Source: Nucisporomicrobium flavum (GTDB taxonomy: Bacteria; Actinomycetota; Actinomycetes; Mycobacteriales; Micromonosporaceae). From it: 64,000 nt of DNA. This document shows, in pieces, positions 34,401 to 43,382 of the stretch (its first letter is position 1; every line of letters starts with the position of its first letter). Location of the stretch: the NCBI RefSeq assembly GCF_016464385.1, contig NZ_JADMLH010000010.1, positions 131,593-195,592 on the forward strand, in the 5' to 3' direction. A program made the translations under genes and the position numbers. A model generated the notes under the pieces. That model saw nothing but the letters and a program-made list of their open reading frames with translations. It was not told the DNA's origin and searched no databases.

Positions 34401-37400
34401 TGCCGGGCGTGGTCCGGGTGTAGTGGATCTTCGACCCGTCCGGCTGGATGAGGTCGAACGCCTCGAAGCTGAAGTTGCCGATCGTGCCCGGCGACCACGG
34501 GAACATGCCGTAGTCGAAGTTCATGCCGACACCGAACGCCCGGACGTCCGGGTCGCCCTGCTGGTAGGTCCGCTTGATCTCGATCGGCATGACGTCGTCG
34601 ATCGCGAGGTCGACACTCTCGTCGACCAGCAGCCCGGTGGCGGGGTCGACGGGGTCACCGGTGCGCGGGCCGGCCTGCACCGGTGCCTTCGGCGGCGGGT
34701 TCATCCCGGGCACCGCGGTCATGGCACCGGTCAGGCGGTAGAACTTGACGCCCGGGTCGGGGACGATCTGCTTGCCGTTCCTGGTGACCCGGCCCAGGCC
34801 GTACAGATGCCAGCCCTTGCCGTCGGGGTCGTAGTTCCAGAACTGCGTCCTGGTGCCGGGCGCCTCCCTGGTGTAGTTCGGGTAGACGATCCTGGCGCCC
34901 TCGGGGAACAGCACTCCCCCACCCGGCTGGACGCTGAAGTAGACCGGGACCTTGGTCGGCGGCAGCGGGAACGGCGGCCGGTCGATCGGGATCGGGGTCA
35001 GGCTGAGCTCGCGGGTGACCTTGCCGTCCGAGTCGCGGATCACCGTGCCCTTCGGGATGTGCACCTCGAGGCCGGGGATCGCCCTGGTGGTCAGCACGAC
35101 CTCTTCGGTGGTCGGGCTCGGCACGGTGACGACCGCATCGGTGTCGATCTGCGGCAGGAACACCGTGTACGGCAGGACGAGCACCTGCCCGCGCTCCACC
35201 TCGACGCCGATGTCGAACACCCCGTAGTGCGCGTCGGTGCCGGTGGCGGTACGGCCGTCGACGCGCAGCGACACGTGACCGCCCGGGATCCCGGCCAGGG
35301 CGAAGCGACCCTGCGCGTCCGTGGTCGCCGACTTGCCGGCGGCGCGCACCGTGACCTTGGTCAGCGGCTTGCCGGAGGTGTCGAGGACCTTGCCGACGAC
35401 GCCCGTGACGCCGACGGGGAACTGCAGGGCCCGGTCGCGCGGCGCCGGGGTCTTCTCCCCGGTGGTCCAGCCGCCACCGCTGAGGTTGCGGGCGTCCGGC
35501 TTCCATCCCGCGCTGACCTGGCATTCGCTCGCCCGCGGCGCCGGCTTCGGCGCGGTGGCCGCCTGGCCCGGCGCCGGCGCGGTGAGGCCGGGCGTGGCCT
35601 CCCGCTCGGTCTCGCAGACCGGGGTGGCGGGCTTGGGCTCGTCGAACGCCTTCGCCGTCGACTTCGCGGCCAGCGGGGTCGTGCGGTTCTTCAGGCCGAG
35701 GTCGATCTCGCCGGTGGCGCCGGTGCCCGGGTCGAGGATCAGGGTGTGCACGCCGGTCGCGGTGAGCGTCGGCAGTTGCTCCCGCAGCCGTACGGGCCAC
35801 CAGTGGTTGGCGAGCGTCCGGCCGTCGGGACCGATGAGCGTGTAGTAGAACGCGCCGCCACCCTCGAGGCCGAGCCGGACGATGTTCATGTCGATCTTGT
35901 CGGCGGCGGTGCCGGTGAAGGTCAGGCGGGCGTTCTGCGCCGGGCGCGGGATCGCGATCGTGCTGGTCGGCCCGTCCACCGTGAACGTGCCCGCGTCGAC
36001 CTCGGTGGAGAGGAAGACGGTGAGGTCGCCGGTCTCCCGGTTGATGGTGCTGATCTCGACTCGGTGCTCACCGGCCACGGTCAGGGCCGGCAGGTCCAGG
36101 CCGAAGCGGGTGTCGATGGTGGAGCCGTAGAAGTAGCTGCCGTCGGGCTTGTAGACCCGCACCGACAGGTTCGCCATGGGCGTGCGCGTTCCGAGGCTCA
36201 GCCGCTGACCGACCTGGCCGGTGAAGCGTCCGACCACCTTCTGGCCGGGCAGGGTGACCGGCGCGGGCAGGGCGGTGTCGAGTGCCATCGCGCCCAGGTC
36301 GACGGGCTCGGCCATGTAGACGTTGATCCGGCCGGTCCCGGGCGACTCGGGGTCGACCTGGAGCCGGTAGCGACCGGTGTCGGGCAGGGCGGCGATGTCG
36401 AAGCTGCGGCCGCTGCCGAGGCTGACCTGCGAACCGTTCGGCCGGAAGAGCCGCAGCGTCACCTCGCCCGGGATGGCGTTGTCGATGCTGCCCACCGAGA
36501 TGGGCCGGCCCGCGGTGCCGTTGAAGTCGAAGTAGGCGTCCCGGCCGGGCCGGTCGATGGTGACGCTGGCCCGGGTGTTCGGCGTCAGCGTGCCGGCTTC
36601 GATGGCGGTGGACAGCCACGCCTTCACCGTGCCGACGGCCTGCCAGCCGGTGATGAGCAGGTAGTGCGTGCCGGTCTTGCGCAGCGTCGGCAGCGACCGC
36701 GCTTCCGGCCAGCCACCGCTGAGCAGCTCGCGCTGCACCTCGTCGGGCTCGATCAGCAGGGCGCCCGGATAGTACGGCCGGTCGTTCTGCTGCAGCAGGT
36801 TCTCCGAGTAGCCCAGCTGCAGGTTCTGGCCGGTGGTGCCATTGAAGGGCAGCCGCACCGATTGCCCGGGCCGCTCGATGCGCATGTCGGCCGCCGCGCC
36901 GTTGATGCCCAGCGTGGTCCCGTTGATGACGGCGGACAGCCACACCTTGCCGAAGCCCAGCTCGTTCGGCCCGAAGGTCACGGCGAGCTTGTACGTGCCG
37001 GCCGCCTTGGTCTTGTAGACCATGGTCGGGATGTACTGCGACAGCGCGTAGTCCCACTGCTGGTAGGTGCCGTCCGGCGCCGTGATCTTGACGACGAAGC
37101 GGTTCGACGGCTCGCTGAGCTCGGTGAGGCCGAGGCTCAGCCACTCGTTGGCCGCGGCGGTGAACGGGAATTCCTTCGGCTGCTGCGCGGTGGTGATCTG
37201 GAACGGGACGCCGGCGCCGTTCTTGGTCAGGCTGATCCCGGCGAGGGTGCTGGACGCGGCGATGCTGACGGACCCGCCGACGCCGTCGTTCGGCTTGATC
37301 ACCATCGCGTACCGGCCGCTGGTGGGCATGGCGGGCAGGTCCTGGCTCAGCGGCGCGCCGGCCCAGATGTCGATCGGGTCACCGAGCGAGCCCCGGCCGA

Positions 37401-38385
37401 AGTTGCCGCCGTACGGCGTGTACATCCACAGTGCCGAGCGGACCGGGATGGTGTTGTTCGAGGACTTGATGTTGAGCCGCTCGCCGGCGGTGCCGTCGAC
37501 GAAGAGCAGCGCCGACTTGCCGGCCGGAATGGTGGCGGTGACGGCGGCGCCGTCCTTGGCCACGATGCCGGCGTACACGAGGTCGCGCATGACGAACCCG
37601 CGCGGCGCGATGAGGAAGTCGTTCGAACTGGTAGCGGTCCCGCCGGGGGTCCGCACAGTGACCTTCCCGGAACCGGCGGCGTCCGGGACCCGGACCCGGA
37701 GGCTGGTGCCACTCGCCTCCTCGACCCGGGCGACCGTGCGGTGGAACATCACCACATTGCGCGAGGCGACGGGGTCGAACCCGGTGCCGGTGATCGTCAC
37801 GACGTCGTTCTTGTTGCCCTGGCTCGCCGACAGCCCCGTGATGGCGGGCGCGGCGGCGCCCGCGGTGAGCGCGAACGGCTTGGGGCTGGTCGCGGTGACG
37901 CCGTCGACGCTGACCTTGACCTCACCGGCGGTGGCGTCGGCGGGCACCTCGAACGTCAGCCGGTTGGTGCTCGCAGCGAGCACCGGCGCCGCGATCCCGT
38001 CGACGGTGACGGTGTTCGCGCTCGCGGTGGCGGAGAAACCGGTGCCCTGGATCTCCACTCTGGTGCGGGCCGGGCCCCGGGCGGGGACCAACGCGAAGAT
38101 GGTGGTCCGGCTCGCCGGGATGCGCTCGGTGCGCAGGAGGTTGCCGGCATCGTCGTACGTGTTGACCGCGGCCTCGGTGCCGTTGCTGGTGGCGACCAAC
38201 TGCCCGGCGGCGTCGTAGAAGTGGTCGCGAGGACCGGCGGACGCAGCGGCCGCCGCGCGCACGGGCGCGGACGGCTCGGCCGGCATGGCGGCCGACGCCG
38301 GCGCTTGAGCGAGGGCGCCGCCCAAGGCGACCAACGCGATGACTGAGGCTTTTCTCCGCAGGCCGAAGCCCCGCGACGCGCGCAT
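31453..38385 (-). CDS. Large secreted RHS/YD-repeat protein with C-terminal toxin candidate
   Basis: The 2310-residue protein has a Sec signal (VIALVALGGALAQAPASA), two IPT/TIG-like domains (about 70-230), several beta-sandwich domains of pre-peptidase type (about 250-880), a carboxypeptidase-regulatory-like domain (VVGKVLDTSGKPLTKVTVRA), a DUF6531-like entry (DPVDPATGLLVDES) and many YD repeats. The RHS core ends at YYRARYYSPVLQRFISEDPLGL...NPYAYVTNRP..LTDPTG. The last 130 residues are a separate domain with RTTGPDFLDNWNGKLVELTT, resembling a PD-(D/E)xK nuclease site. ATG follows GGGGGG. It would release the tip toxin into neighbours; this is a family inference. Confidence 0.88.
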   Translation of the reverse strand: MRASRGFGLRRKASVIALVALGGALAQAPASAAMPAEPSAPVRAAAAASAGPRDHFYDAAGQLVATSNGTEAAVNTYDDAGNLLRTERIPASRTTIFALVPARGPARTRVEIQGTGFSATASANTVTVDGIAAPVLAASTNRLTFEVPADATAGEVKVSVDGVTATSPKPFALTAGAAAPAITGLSASQGNKNDVVTITGTGFDPVASRNVVMFHRTVARVEEASGTSLRVRVPDAAGSGKVTVRTPGGTATSSNDFLIAPRGFVMRDLVYAGIVAKDGAAVTATIPAGKSALLFVDGTAGERLNIKSSNNTIPVRSALWMYTPYGGNFGRGSLGDPIDIWAGAPLSQDLPAMPTSGRYAMVIKPNDGVGGSVSIAASSTLAGISLTKNGAGVPFQITTAQQPKEFPFTAAANEWLSLGLTELSEPSNRFVVKITAPDGTYQQWDYALSQYIPTMVYKTKAAGTYKLAVTFGPNELGFGKVWLSAVINGTTLGINGAAADMRIERPGQSVRLPFNGTTGQNLQLGYSENLLQQNDRPYYPGALLIEPDEVQRELLSGGWPEARSLPTLRKTGTHYLLITGWQAVGTVKAWLSTAIEAGTLTPNTRASVTIDRPGRDAYFDFNGTAGRPISVGSIDNAIPGEVTLRLFRPNGSQVSLGSGRSFDIAALPDTGRYRLQVDPESPGTGRINVYMAEPVDLGAMALDTALPAPVTLPGQKVVGRFTGQVGQRLSLGTRTPMANLSVRVYKPDGSYFYGSTIDTRFGLDLPALTVAGEHRVEISTINRETGDLTVFLSTEVDAGTFTVDGPTSTIAIPRPAQNARLTFTGTAADKIDMNIVRLGLEGGGAFYYTLIGPDGRTLANHWWPVRLREQLPTLTATGVHTLILDPGTGATGEIDLGLKNRTTPLAAKSTAKAFDEPKPATPVCETEREATPGLTAPAPGQAATAPKPAPRASECQVSAGWKPDARNLSGGGWTTGEKTPAPRDRALQFPVGVTGVVGKVLDTSGKPLTKVTVRAAGKSATTDAQGRFALAGIPGGHVSLRVDGRTATGTDAHYGVFDIGVEVERGQVLVLPYTVFLPQIDTDAVVTVPSPTTEEVVLTTRAIPGLEVHIPKGTVIRDSDGKVTRELSLTPIPIDRPPFPLPPTKVPVYFSVQPGGGVLFPEGARIVYPNYTREAPGTRTQFWNYDPDGKGWHLYGLGRVTRNGKQIVPDPGVKFYRLTGAMTAVPGMNPPPKAPVQAGPRTGDPVDPATGLLVDESVDLAIDDVMPIEIKRTYQQGDPDVRAFGVGMNFDYGMFPWSPGTIGNFSFEAFDLIQPDGSKIHYTRTTPGTDYAGAVFAADPTPTRYDGSTVAWNGDGWDVTMRDGTVIVLGDEAPMQAIRDKFGNTTTITRATAGPGTDGKVRLNGAITQITSPSGRWVRFSYDSGNPPRISAVEDNLGRRVSYTYDPTGHLRTVTDPDNRVTEYTWDPAGRLKTIIDARHNQFLLNEYDDQGRVKTQRTADDGLTVFDYTAANGVITETKVTDPRGFVRRFTFNSRGSMVTDTRAYGTAKAQTTTIEYDASLVRPKASIDALNRRTGYEYDALGQVKKITYLEGTAQARTEQFERNGPHGELTKYTDAYNKATVYELDTRGAVKSITDPMNRKSTLTVNASGLITHQTDAALKTTITEYVGADAVKVTDPVGRATQAGFDPLGRIIYQADGRGAVTDTAWGRNDKIASITDGLGRTVHFRYDAKDFLHEVEDARGGVTVYDYNAMDQLAKVTDPTGKAETFEYDGNENLKKHISRRGIVTEHDYDELNRRSESRIGPDDTIVYGYDLGDRLRTIEDSVAGSTSLDYDELDRVKVETTPQGSVSYAYGTTVRDRTLTLPGRSATRHVYDASGGLAEIQQGTTQVTVVTPDPVGRTKQIGAPGTGVRQTYTYTDAGQIKSIVYQAGSTQLGDLTYDYDAAGLPIRTAGSFSRSDLPPAYGPVTYDEANRIKAIDGVEVGYDADGNLTSDGTSTFTWDDRGRLARVSRTGLEATFGYGTDGRRTTRTVGSATTDFLYDGDNVAQEKAGDAVSATMTSAGVDGWQLREAGGTTKRYLTDALGSTLALVDNAGAGASYSYDPFGATTVTGTDGGNPYRFTGREDDGTGLYYYRARYYSPVLQRFISEDPLGLASGDVNPYAYVTNRPTALTDPTGQKANSGGKPQAQKPPSASCSRNTVMDMAQEVANEGNDYLHNRLSQDQLDAMDEEPWRKWQYYGSEVHKETAKRLEDKYPGRFTYRTTGPDFLDNWNGKLVELTTPKAVKAHKKKGGDYLTCEYATYTWAK

Positions 38386-38621
38386 TGATCCCCCCGTAAA
38401 AGACCATCACATGTCGTGTTGGGGCACACCGTAGGCGAGGGGGAGGGAGCGCGTCTGCCCCGTTTCTGTCGGCTGTGGATATCTACGTGCTTCCATATGA
38501 TCGACATCCCCGCCGACCTGGAGAGACGGCTAAAAGTGACATGGGTCACAGATCATCGGGGGCCTGCAGGGCTGTCCACAGGGGTCACCACGACAGCGGA
38601 CGAGCGTCTACGGTGTCCCGC
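38386..38621. promoter_or_regulatory. Divergent intergenic region
   Basis: The region between the RHS gene and the small membrane protein is about 240 bp and less GC-rich than its neighbours. I see no gene or clear operator. Promoters for both directions are expected here. Confidence 0.4.
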
Positions 38622-38939
38622 ATGAGCAGGCTCCCCCGCATCGTTCTCATCGCCGCGGTGGCCGTCCTGGCCGTGGCCGGCGCGGCCTTCGTGCTGCTGC
38701 GGAGCACCGGCCCGGACCGGCCGGGGCACGCCGAGGTGATGGCCGCGATCAAGAAGGACCCGCGCACCGCCGACGTGCCGGACCCCGCCGCGTCATGCGT
38801 GGCCGACTGGTATCTGCGCTACGCCAGCGATGAGCAGCTGGACGCGCTGATGGAGGGCCACGCCGAGGCCCCGGCGGGCGCCGCGCAGTCCCCGGCCGCC
38901 GAATCCGCGATCCTCGACTGCCTCAAGGAGGCGACATAG
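38622..38939 (+). CDS. Small membrane-anchored extracytoplasmic protein
   Basis: The 105-residue protein has one N-terminal anchor (IVLIAAVAVLAVAGAAFVLL) followed by an acidic domain with two Cys (ASCVADWYLRYASDEQLDAL, ILDCLKEAT) that could form a disulfide outside the cell. The family is unknown. ATG at 38622 gives the natural anchor; the frame is open further upstream. No strong ribosome site is present. Confidence 0.65.
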   Translation: MSRLPRIVLIAAVAVLAVAGAAFVLLRSTGPDRPGHAEVMAAIKKDPRTADVPDPAASCVADWYLRYASDEQLDALMEGHAEAPAGAAQSPAAESAILDCLKEAT

Positions 38940-38949
38940 GAGCCGGCCT

Positions 38950-39633
38950 TCACGTACGAGCCGTGCCGGTCCCGGGCGCGCTACGCAGGTAGGTGAGGAC
39001 GGCGAGGACGCGGACGTTGACGTCGGGGCGTTCGGTGCCAGAGGTGCGGAGCCCGAGTTTCTGGTTGATGGCAGTCAGGCGCTTCTCCACGGTCTTGATG
39101 CTGATGTGCAGGCCGTCGGCGATGGCGGTGTTCGACAACCCTTCGGCGAGGAGCGCGAGGACATCGCGTTCGCTGTCGGTGAGCTGGGCGAGCGGGTCGA
39201 CGGTGCGGCGGCGGAACATCAGCCGGTGGACGACTTCGGGGTCGACGGCGACCTCGCCGGCCGCGACCCGGCGGATCGCGTCGATGAGACGGTCGGTGTC
39301 CTGGACGCGGTCCTTGACGAGGTAGCCGACGCCACCGGCGCCGTCCTGGAGAAGCCGGAAGGCGTAGGCCGTCTCCGCGTAGTGCGACAGGACGAGCAGT
39401 CCGACAGCCGGGTGGCGTTGGCGGATGAGGGCGGCGGCCTGGAGCCCTTCGTCGCTCTACCCCGGCGGGAGGCGGATGTCGAGGAGGACTGCGTCAGGTG
39501 GGTCGCGGTCGACCTGGGCGACGATGTCGTCCTTGGTGCTCGCCTGACCGGTGACGTCGAATCCGTGGCGGGTCAGCAGGTCGACGAGCATCTGGCGGAG
39601 CATCCCGGAGTCTTCGGCGATCATGATTCGCAT
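38950..39633 (-). pseudogene. NarL/LuxR response regulator interrupted by an in-frame amber codon
   Basis: Read through, the frame encodes a 227-codon NarL-type regulator: receiver start MRIMIAEDSGMLRQML, phosphorylated Asp in AVLLDIRLPPG, Lys in GYLVKDR, and a LuxR HTH (LTDSERDVLALLAEGLSNTAIADGL, TVEKRLTAINQKLGL). A TAG at 39457-39459 follows LPPG, where related proteins have one ordinary residue before SDEGLQAA. The frame continues intact on both sides. Either this is a recent nonsense mutation, a read-through codon or a sequence error. It overlaps the kinase gene by 13 bases. Confidence 0.85.
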
Positions 39634-41372
39634 GGCAGCTCCGCTTCGATGGTGGTGCCCCGGCCGGGAGGGCTTTCGAGGCGCAGCGTGCCGTTGACCG
39701 CGGCGACGCGGTCGTACAGGCCTCGAAGACCGCTGCCCCGGGTCAGGTCGGCGCCGCCGCAGCCGTCGTCGGCAACGCGGACGGTGAGGCCGTGCGAGTG
39801 GGCGGTGACAGTCACGCACGCATGGCTGGCACGGGCGTGTTTGTAGATGTTGGCGAGCGCCTCGTTGATGAGGAAGTACGCGGTGCGTTCGAGCGGCGCC
39901 GGCCAGCGCCGGGGCGGGGCCTCGTATTCGACCGGGATGGGGGCACGCTCGGCGAGGGTTTCCAGCACAGCGCCCAATCCCTGCTCGGTCAGGGCGGGAG
40001 GGTTGATGCCCTCGGTCAGTTCGCGGAGTTCACGTATGACGTCGTGCAGCCGGTTGGCGGCCGTGTCGAGGTGATGCACGGATTGCCGGGAGCCGTCGAG
40101 CTGACCGAGTTCCTCATGGACCCGCCGGACCAACACCGCGATCGCCAGGAGCTGGTGCTGGACCCCGTCGTGGAGGTCGCGTTGGATCCGGCGGCGTTCG
40201 TCGTCAGCCGCGGCGACGATGCGGGCCCGGGAGGCTCGGACCTCCTCCAGCTGGGCGCGCTGTGCGGCGTGGAGCCCGGCGTTCTCCAGCGCCAGCCTGG
40301 CCGTCGCAATGACCGCCTCGACCAACTGACGCTGGTTGAGCAGGGCCGGATCATGGACCAGGACGGCGAGGTGTTCCCCTCGGCACTCGACGGGCGTGGT
40401 CGCAGCGCCGTGCCTGGCTGGGTCGGCGACGATGTGTCCCACCGGGTCGGTGTAACCGCCGCCGTGCAGAGGGAACCACACCTGCAAGGCCGGGTCGCCG
40501 AGAGCGTCGGCGAGGGCGTCACGCAGCCGCTCGGGTTCGGCGATCGCATCCAGCCGTACGACCAGGTTCGCGACCTGCAGGCGCGCCAACCGGATCCGCA
40601 GTACGCCGGCCAGGACCGCGAACGGAACCAGGATCAGGGCAACGGCGAAGGCGCACAGCAGCCAGCGGTTGATGCGCGCCGTGGGACTGCTCACCACCAC
40701 GCCAGTCCAGATCAGGGAAATCGCCCCTCCGGCGGCGCCGGCCATCCACAGGGCACTCAGATGCCGACGCGCCGGCCGCCGCGCGGTCCGCCAGCGGCGC
40801 ACAACGAGGCAGAAGGCCGCCACCGTGCACGCGCCGGCGGCGACGCTGCCGATCGGGGCCCACACGGACCGGCCGTCGGCCGTACCCCAGATCTGGGGTT
40901 GGACCGGGTACTCGACGAGGTAACGCAGGACCTGGGTCGACGTCACCACTGTGTACATGCCGGCGACCAGCCAGCGCTCGGATCGCGTGACGATGTGACC
41001 GGTCGGCAGAGCGAGGATGAGGTGGGTGAAGACCGCCGCGCACAGGTAGAAGCCGCAGAACCCGACCGCGAACAGCACCGGGTGGGCGCTGACCTGCAGG
41101 TCTCCGACGTACCAGGTGATGCCGACAGCGGTCATCAGCCGGCCGGTGCCGTTGGCCGGCTGGCGCCACCAGCCCACCGCGCCGGCCACGACGAAGGAGA
41201 GGCCGACGCACTGAACGGGCGCCCACACCGACCACGGGTACGGCCTGTGAGGGGTCGAGACGACGAGTCCGACGAGGGCCACTGCCACTCCCGCCAACGC
41301 GGCGATCGCCGGCCCTGCCGCGGGCGTGCGGACTGATCCGGCGAAGCGCATGACCCCATTTTCCATTTTCAT
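39621..41372 (-). CDS. Membrane sensor histidine kinase (NarL-partner type)
   Basis: The 583-residue protein has about eight N-terminal hydrophobic segments, a GAF-like middle, and a HisKA_3/HATPase end with the phosphorylated His in RRIQRDLHDGVQHQL and ATP-lid motifs VADDGCGG and SGLRGLYDRVAAVNG. It should phosphorylate the overlapping NarL regulator, which is broken by an amber codon. The stimulus is unknown. Start at 41372 (MKMENG) is preferred to longer frames, which run into the divergent promoter. Confidence 0.87.
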   Translation of the reverse strand: MKMENGVMRFAGSVRTPAAGPAIAALAGVAVALVGLVVSTPHRPYPWSVWAPVQCVGLSFVVAGAVGWWRQPANGTGRLMTAVGITWYVGDLQVSAHPVLFAVGFCGFYLCAAVFTHLILALPTGHIVTRSERWLVAGMYTVVTSTQVLRYLVEYPVQPQIWGTADGRSVWAPIGSVAAGACTVAAFCLVVRRWRTARRPARRHLSALWMAGAAGGAISLIWTGVVVSSPTARINRWLLCAFAVALILVPFAVLAGVLRIRLARLQVANLVVRLDAIAEPERLRDALADALGDPALQVWFPLHGGGYTDPVGHIVADPARHGAATTPVECRGEHLAVLVHDPALLNQRQLVEAVIATARLALENAGLHAAQRAQLEEVRASRARIVAAADDERRRIQRDLHDGVQHQLLAIAVLVRRVHEELGQLDGSRQSVHHLDTAANRLHDVIRELRELTEGINPPALTEQGLGAVLETLAERAPIPVEYEAPPRRWPAPLERTAYFLINEALANIYKHARASHACVTVTAHSHGLTVRVADDGCGGADLTRGSGLRGLYDRVAAVNGTLRLESPPGRGTTIEAELPCES

Positions 41373-41513
41373 CCTGTTTCTTGATGGTTCATGGGCCAAG
41401 CGGAGGGATTGCCCTCCTCGGATGGGAGGGACTCCCTCATTGGCGGGAGCCGGCCGGCTGGCGACGATGACTCCATGGCGCAGCATCCGGCGCGCCGAAA
41501 CGGGGGAATCGCA

Positions 41514-42080
41514 ATGAAACACCTGCTCGTAGGCCCGAGAGGCCACAGGACTATCGCAACGTCTCTGCTCATCGCCGCGGTCACAGTCACGCTGACCGGC
41601 TGCACCGCCCGGGAGGCAACGACGAGAACAGCCGATTCCGTACCGGCGGAGACAGCTCCGATTCACCTCGAGCCCGCTGCGACGGAGACCGACGAGACGG
41701 AGCTGATCGACCCGGGGTCGATCTCGATCACCGGCGTAGAGCCCTGGGAGGACACCGAGGAGGAATCCGGCTGGGATGGGATCGACTCGACCGGAACGAC
41801 AGCCGGCGACACGGTGATCATGGGGAGCGTCGTGGACTCCGACGGGCGCCCGCTGGCCGGCGTCACGATGGAGATCCGCGCGTTTCCGACGAAAGCCGTC
41901 CAGACCACCACGACGATGGCGGACGGCTCGTACGCCTTCAACCCCGGCGCAGGCACCTATCAGGTGTTCGCCCTCGTACCGGACAGGTTCGACATCATCC
42001 TGGAACCTGTCGACGGAATCGGCAGCAACAGCGTCAGCGTGCCACCCACAGCCGTCTCGAACTGGGTGCTGCAGTCATGA
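41514..42080 (+). CDS. Lipoprotein with Cna_B/carboxypeptidase-regulatory-like domain
   Basis: The 188-residue protein has a lipobox TLTGC, an acidic linker (about 30-100) and a beta-sandwich (VVDSDGRPLAGVTMEIRAFP, TTMADGSYAFNPGAGTYQVFALVP) of the carboxypeptidase-regulatory type. ATG at 41514 has GGGGGA upstream. It probably sits on the outer face of the membrane. The partner is unknown. Confidence 0.75.
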   Translation: MKHLLVGPRGHRTIATSLLIAAVTVTLTGCTAREATTRTADSVPAETAPIHLEPAATETDETELIDPGSISITGVEPWEDTEEESGWDGIDSTGTTAGDTVIMGSVVDSDGRPLAGVTMEIRAFPTKAVQTTTTMADGSYAFNPGAGTYQVFALVPDRFDIILEPVDGIGSNSVSVPPTAVSNWVLQS

Positions 42081-42115
42081 CGCATCAGCGCGCTCAGCAT
42101 GACAAGGAGACTCCG

Positions 42116-42478
42116 ATGAACCTGATCGCCACACGCGGCCGCGCATCCGGCGGCCCGAGCCGTCGCCGGCCCAGCCCGCGTCGCATCGTCGCCGCTGCAC
42201 TGACCGGCTGCGCCTGCGCGCTGATCCTCACCGCCGGCCCGGCGACCGCGAAGCACTGTCAGACCTGCGAAGACAAGGACGCCGGCCTGGACGGCGTCAC
42301 AGCGAAATCCCGCACCGCGAGCCTGTCCATAGCCACGGCTGTGAACTCCCCGGGTGACACCGCCGCCCTCACCGGGTCCGACATCACCCGCGGCCAGCTC
42401 AGCCTCGATGCAGCGCGGACGGCAACCGGGCCGACGGCCCTCACCTGGGTCCGGAAGACAATCTTCGCGGCGGGCTGA
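42116..42478 (+). CDS. Small exported protein
   Basis: The 120-residue protein has a basic N-terminus and a hydrophobic export segment (IVAAALTGCACALILTAGPATA) followed by a short polar part with CQTC. ATG at 42116 with AAGGAG upstream is preferred over 42077, which overlaps the previous stop. It is likely in an operon with the upstream lipoprotein. Function is unknown. Confidence 0.6.
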   Translation: MNLIATRGRASGGPSRRRPSPRRIVAAALTGCACALILTAGPATAKHCQTCEDKDAGLDGVTAKSRTASLSIATAVNSPGDTAALTGSDITRGQLSLDAARTATGPTALTWVRKTIFAAG

Positions 42479-42498
42479 CGGGCGAATACGTGAGAGAG

Positions 42499-42571
42499 CT
42501 CCCCCGATTGGACTCGAACCAATAACCTGCCGGTTAACAGCCGGCTGCTCTGCCAATTGAGCTACAGGGGA
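42499..42571 (-). tRNA. tRNA-Asn (GUU)
   Basis: The 73-nt cloverleaf has acceptor TCCCCTG/CGGGGGA, D arm TAGCTCAATTGGCAGAGC, anticodon loop CTGTTAA with GTT, T loop GGTTCGAGTCC and discriminator G. This is the usual actinobacterial tRNA-Asn. Confidence 0.95.
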
Positions 42572-42945
42572 TCGGACCGCGGCTCCCCGCTCTCGCGGGT
42601 TGTCGTGGCGACCGGGAAAACAATACATGACCGAGGCGGCCTCGCGCGCCAGGGGTACCCGACACACCGGCACGGTGCGCGCCGCGCCCGCTGAGCACGG
42701 CGCGCACCCAGCGGCACGCGTGAGGCCGGCCCGGCGCGATCATCGCTCGCACGGCGACGCAGACAAGCGATCCGAAGCAGGCCGACGCGCTCGGTCAGGA
42801 GCGGCGCCGCACCCCCGGCGAGGGATCCGACACACCCGGGAGAGCCGCAACAGGGACGAAACGCAGCCGGGGCGAATGATCCAGCGGCAGGATGGGTATG
42901 GACCGGAACCAGACGCACGCGCGTCAACGAACGGAAGGAGCCGCC
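42572..42945. other. Intergenic region without gene
   Basis: About 370 bp between tRNA-Asn and the YtxH-like gene. No supported frame, repeat or clear operator is seen. It should hold the promoters of the divergent tRNA and YtxH-like genes. Confidence 0.4.
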
Positions 42946-43260
42946 ATGCGCGGAAAGCTCATGTTCATCACGGGTCTCGCGGCGGGCTTCGTCCTGGGCA
43001 GCCGTGCCGGCCGGGAGAAGTACGAGGAGATCACGGCCAACGCCAGGAAGGTGTGGGAGCACCCGACGGTCCAGGAGGCCGCCGGCGTCGCCCAGGCCCA
43101 GGCCAACAAGCTCTACACCGAGGGCAAGGACAAGCTGAACCAGTCCAAGCTCGGTGAGAAGCTGTCGTCGGCCAGCTCGTCGTCCTCGACGTCGGACACC
43201 ACCACCGGCGACCTGTCGACCTCGAGCGTCAGCTCGAACAGCACGGGCACCACGTACTGA
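42946..43260 (+). CDS. YtxH-like small membrane-associated protein
   Basis: The 104-residue protein starts ATG after AAGGAG. It has an N-terminal hydrophobic segment with the YtxH-like pattern MFITGLAAGFVLGSRAGREKYEEI, then an amphipathic helix and a Ser/Thr-rich tail. Such proteins are often stress-related in Gram-positive bacteria, but a function is not proven. Confidence 0.72.
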   Translation: MRGKLMFITGLAAGFVLGSRAGREKYEEITANARKVWEHPTVQEAAGVAQAQANKLYTEGKDKLNQSKLGEKLSSASSSSSTSDTTTGDLSTSSVSSNSTGTTY

Positions 43261-43274
43261 CCCACCGCAGCCGA

Positions 43275-43305
43275 ATGGCCCGGTCCCGCTGAGGGACCGG
43301 GCCAT
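43275..43305 (+). terminator. Strong hairpin terminator
   Basis: ATGGCCCGGTCCC and GGGACCGGGCCAT form a perfect 13-bp stem with a five-base loop, 14 bases past the YtxH-like stop. There is no T tract, as is common in high-GC actinobacteria. Confidence 0.75.
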
Positions 43306-43382
43306 CGGCATGTGCCCAGGACGCCGCACGACGCCGCCCGCGCCGGGTGGCGGGCAGACCGCCACCCCGGCCGGGTGGCGGG

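Noticed and set aside
31150..38346. Open frame of 2398 codons on the + strand
   Set aside because: It is the antisense of the RHS gene. The product is low-complexity Val/Gly/Arg/Asp without domains, a result of high-GC codon bias.
42572..43050. Open frames overlapping tRNA-Asn and the YtxH-like gene on either strand
   Set aside because: They run through the tRNA or antisense to the YtxH-like gene and lack ribosome sites and domains.
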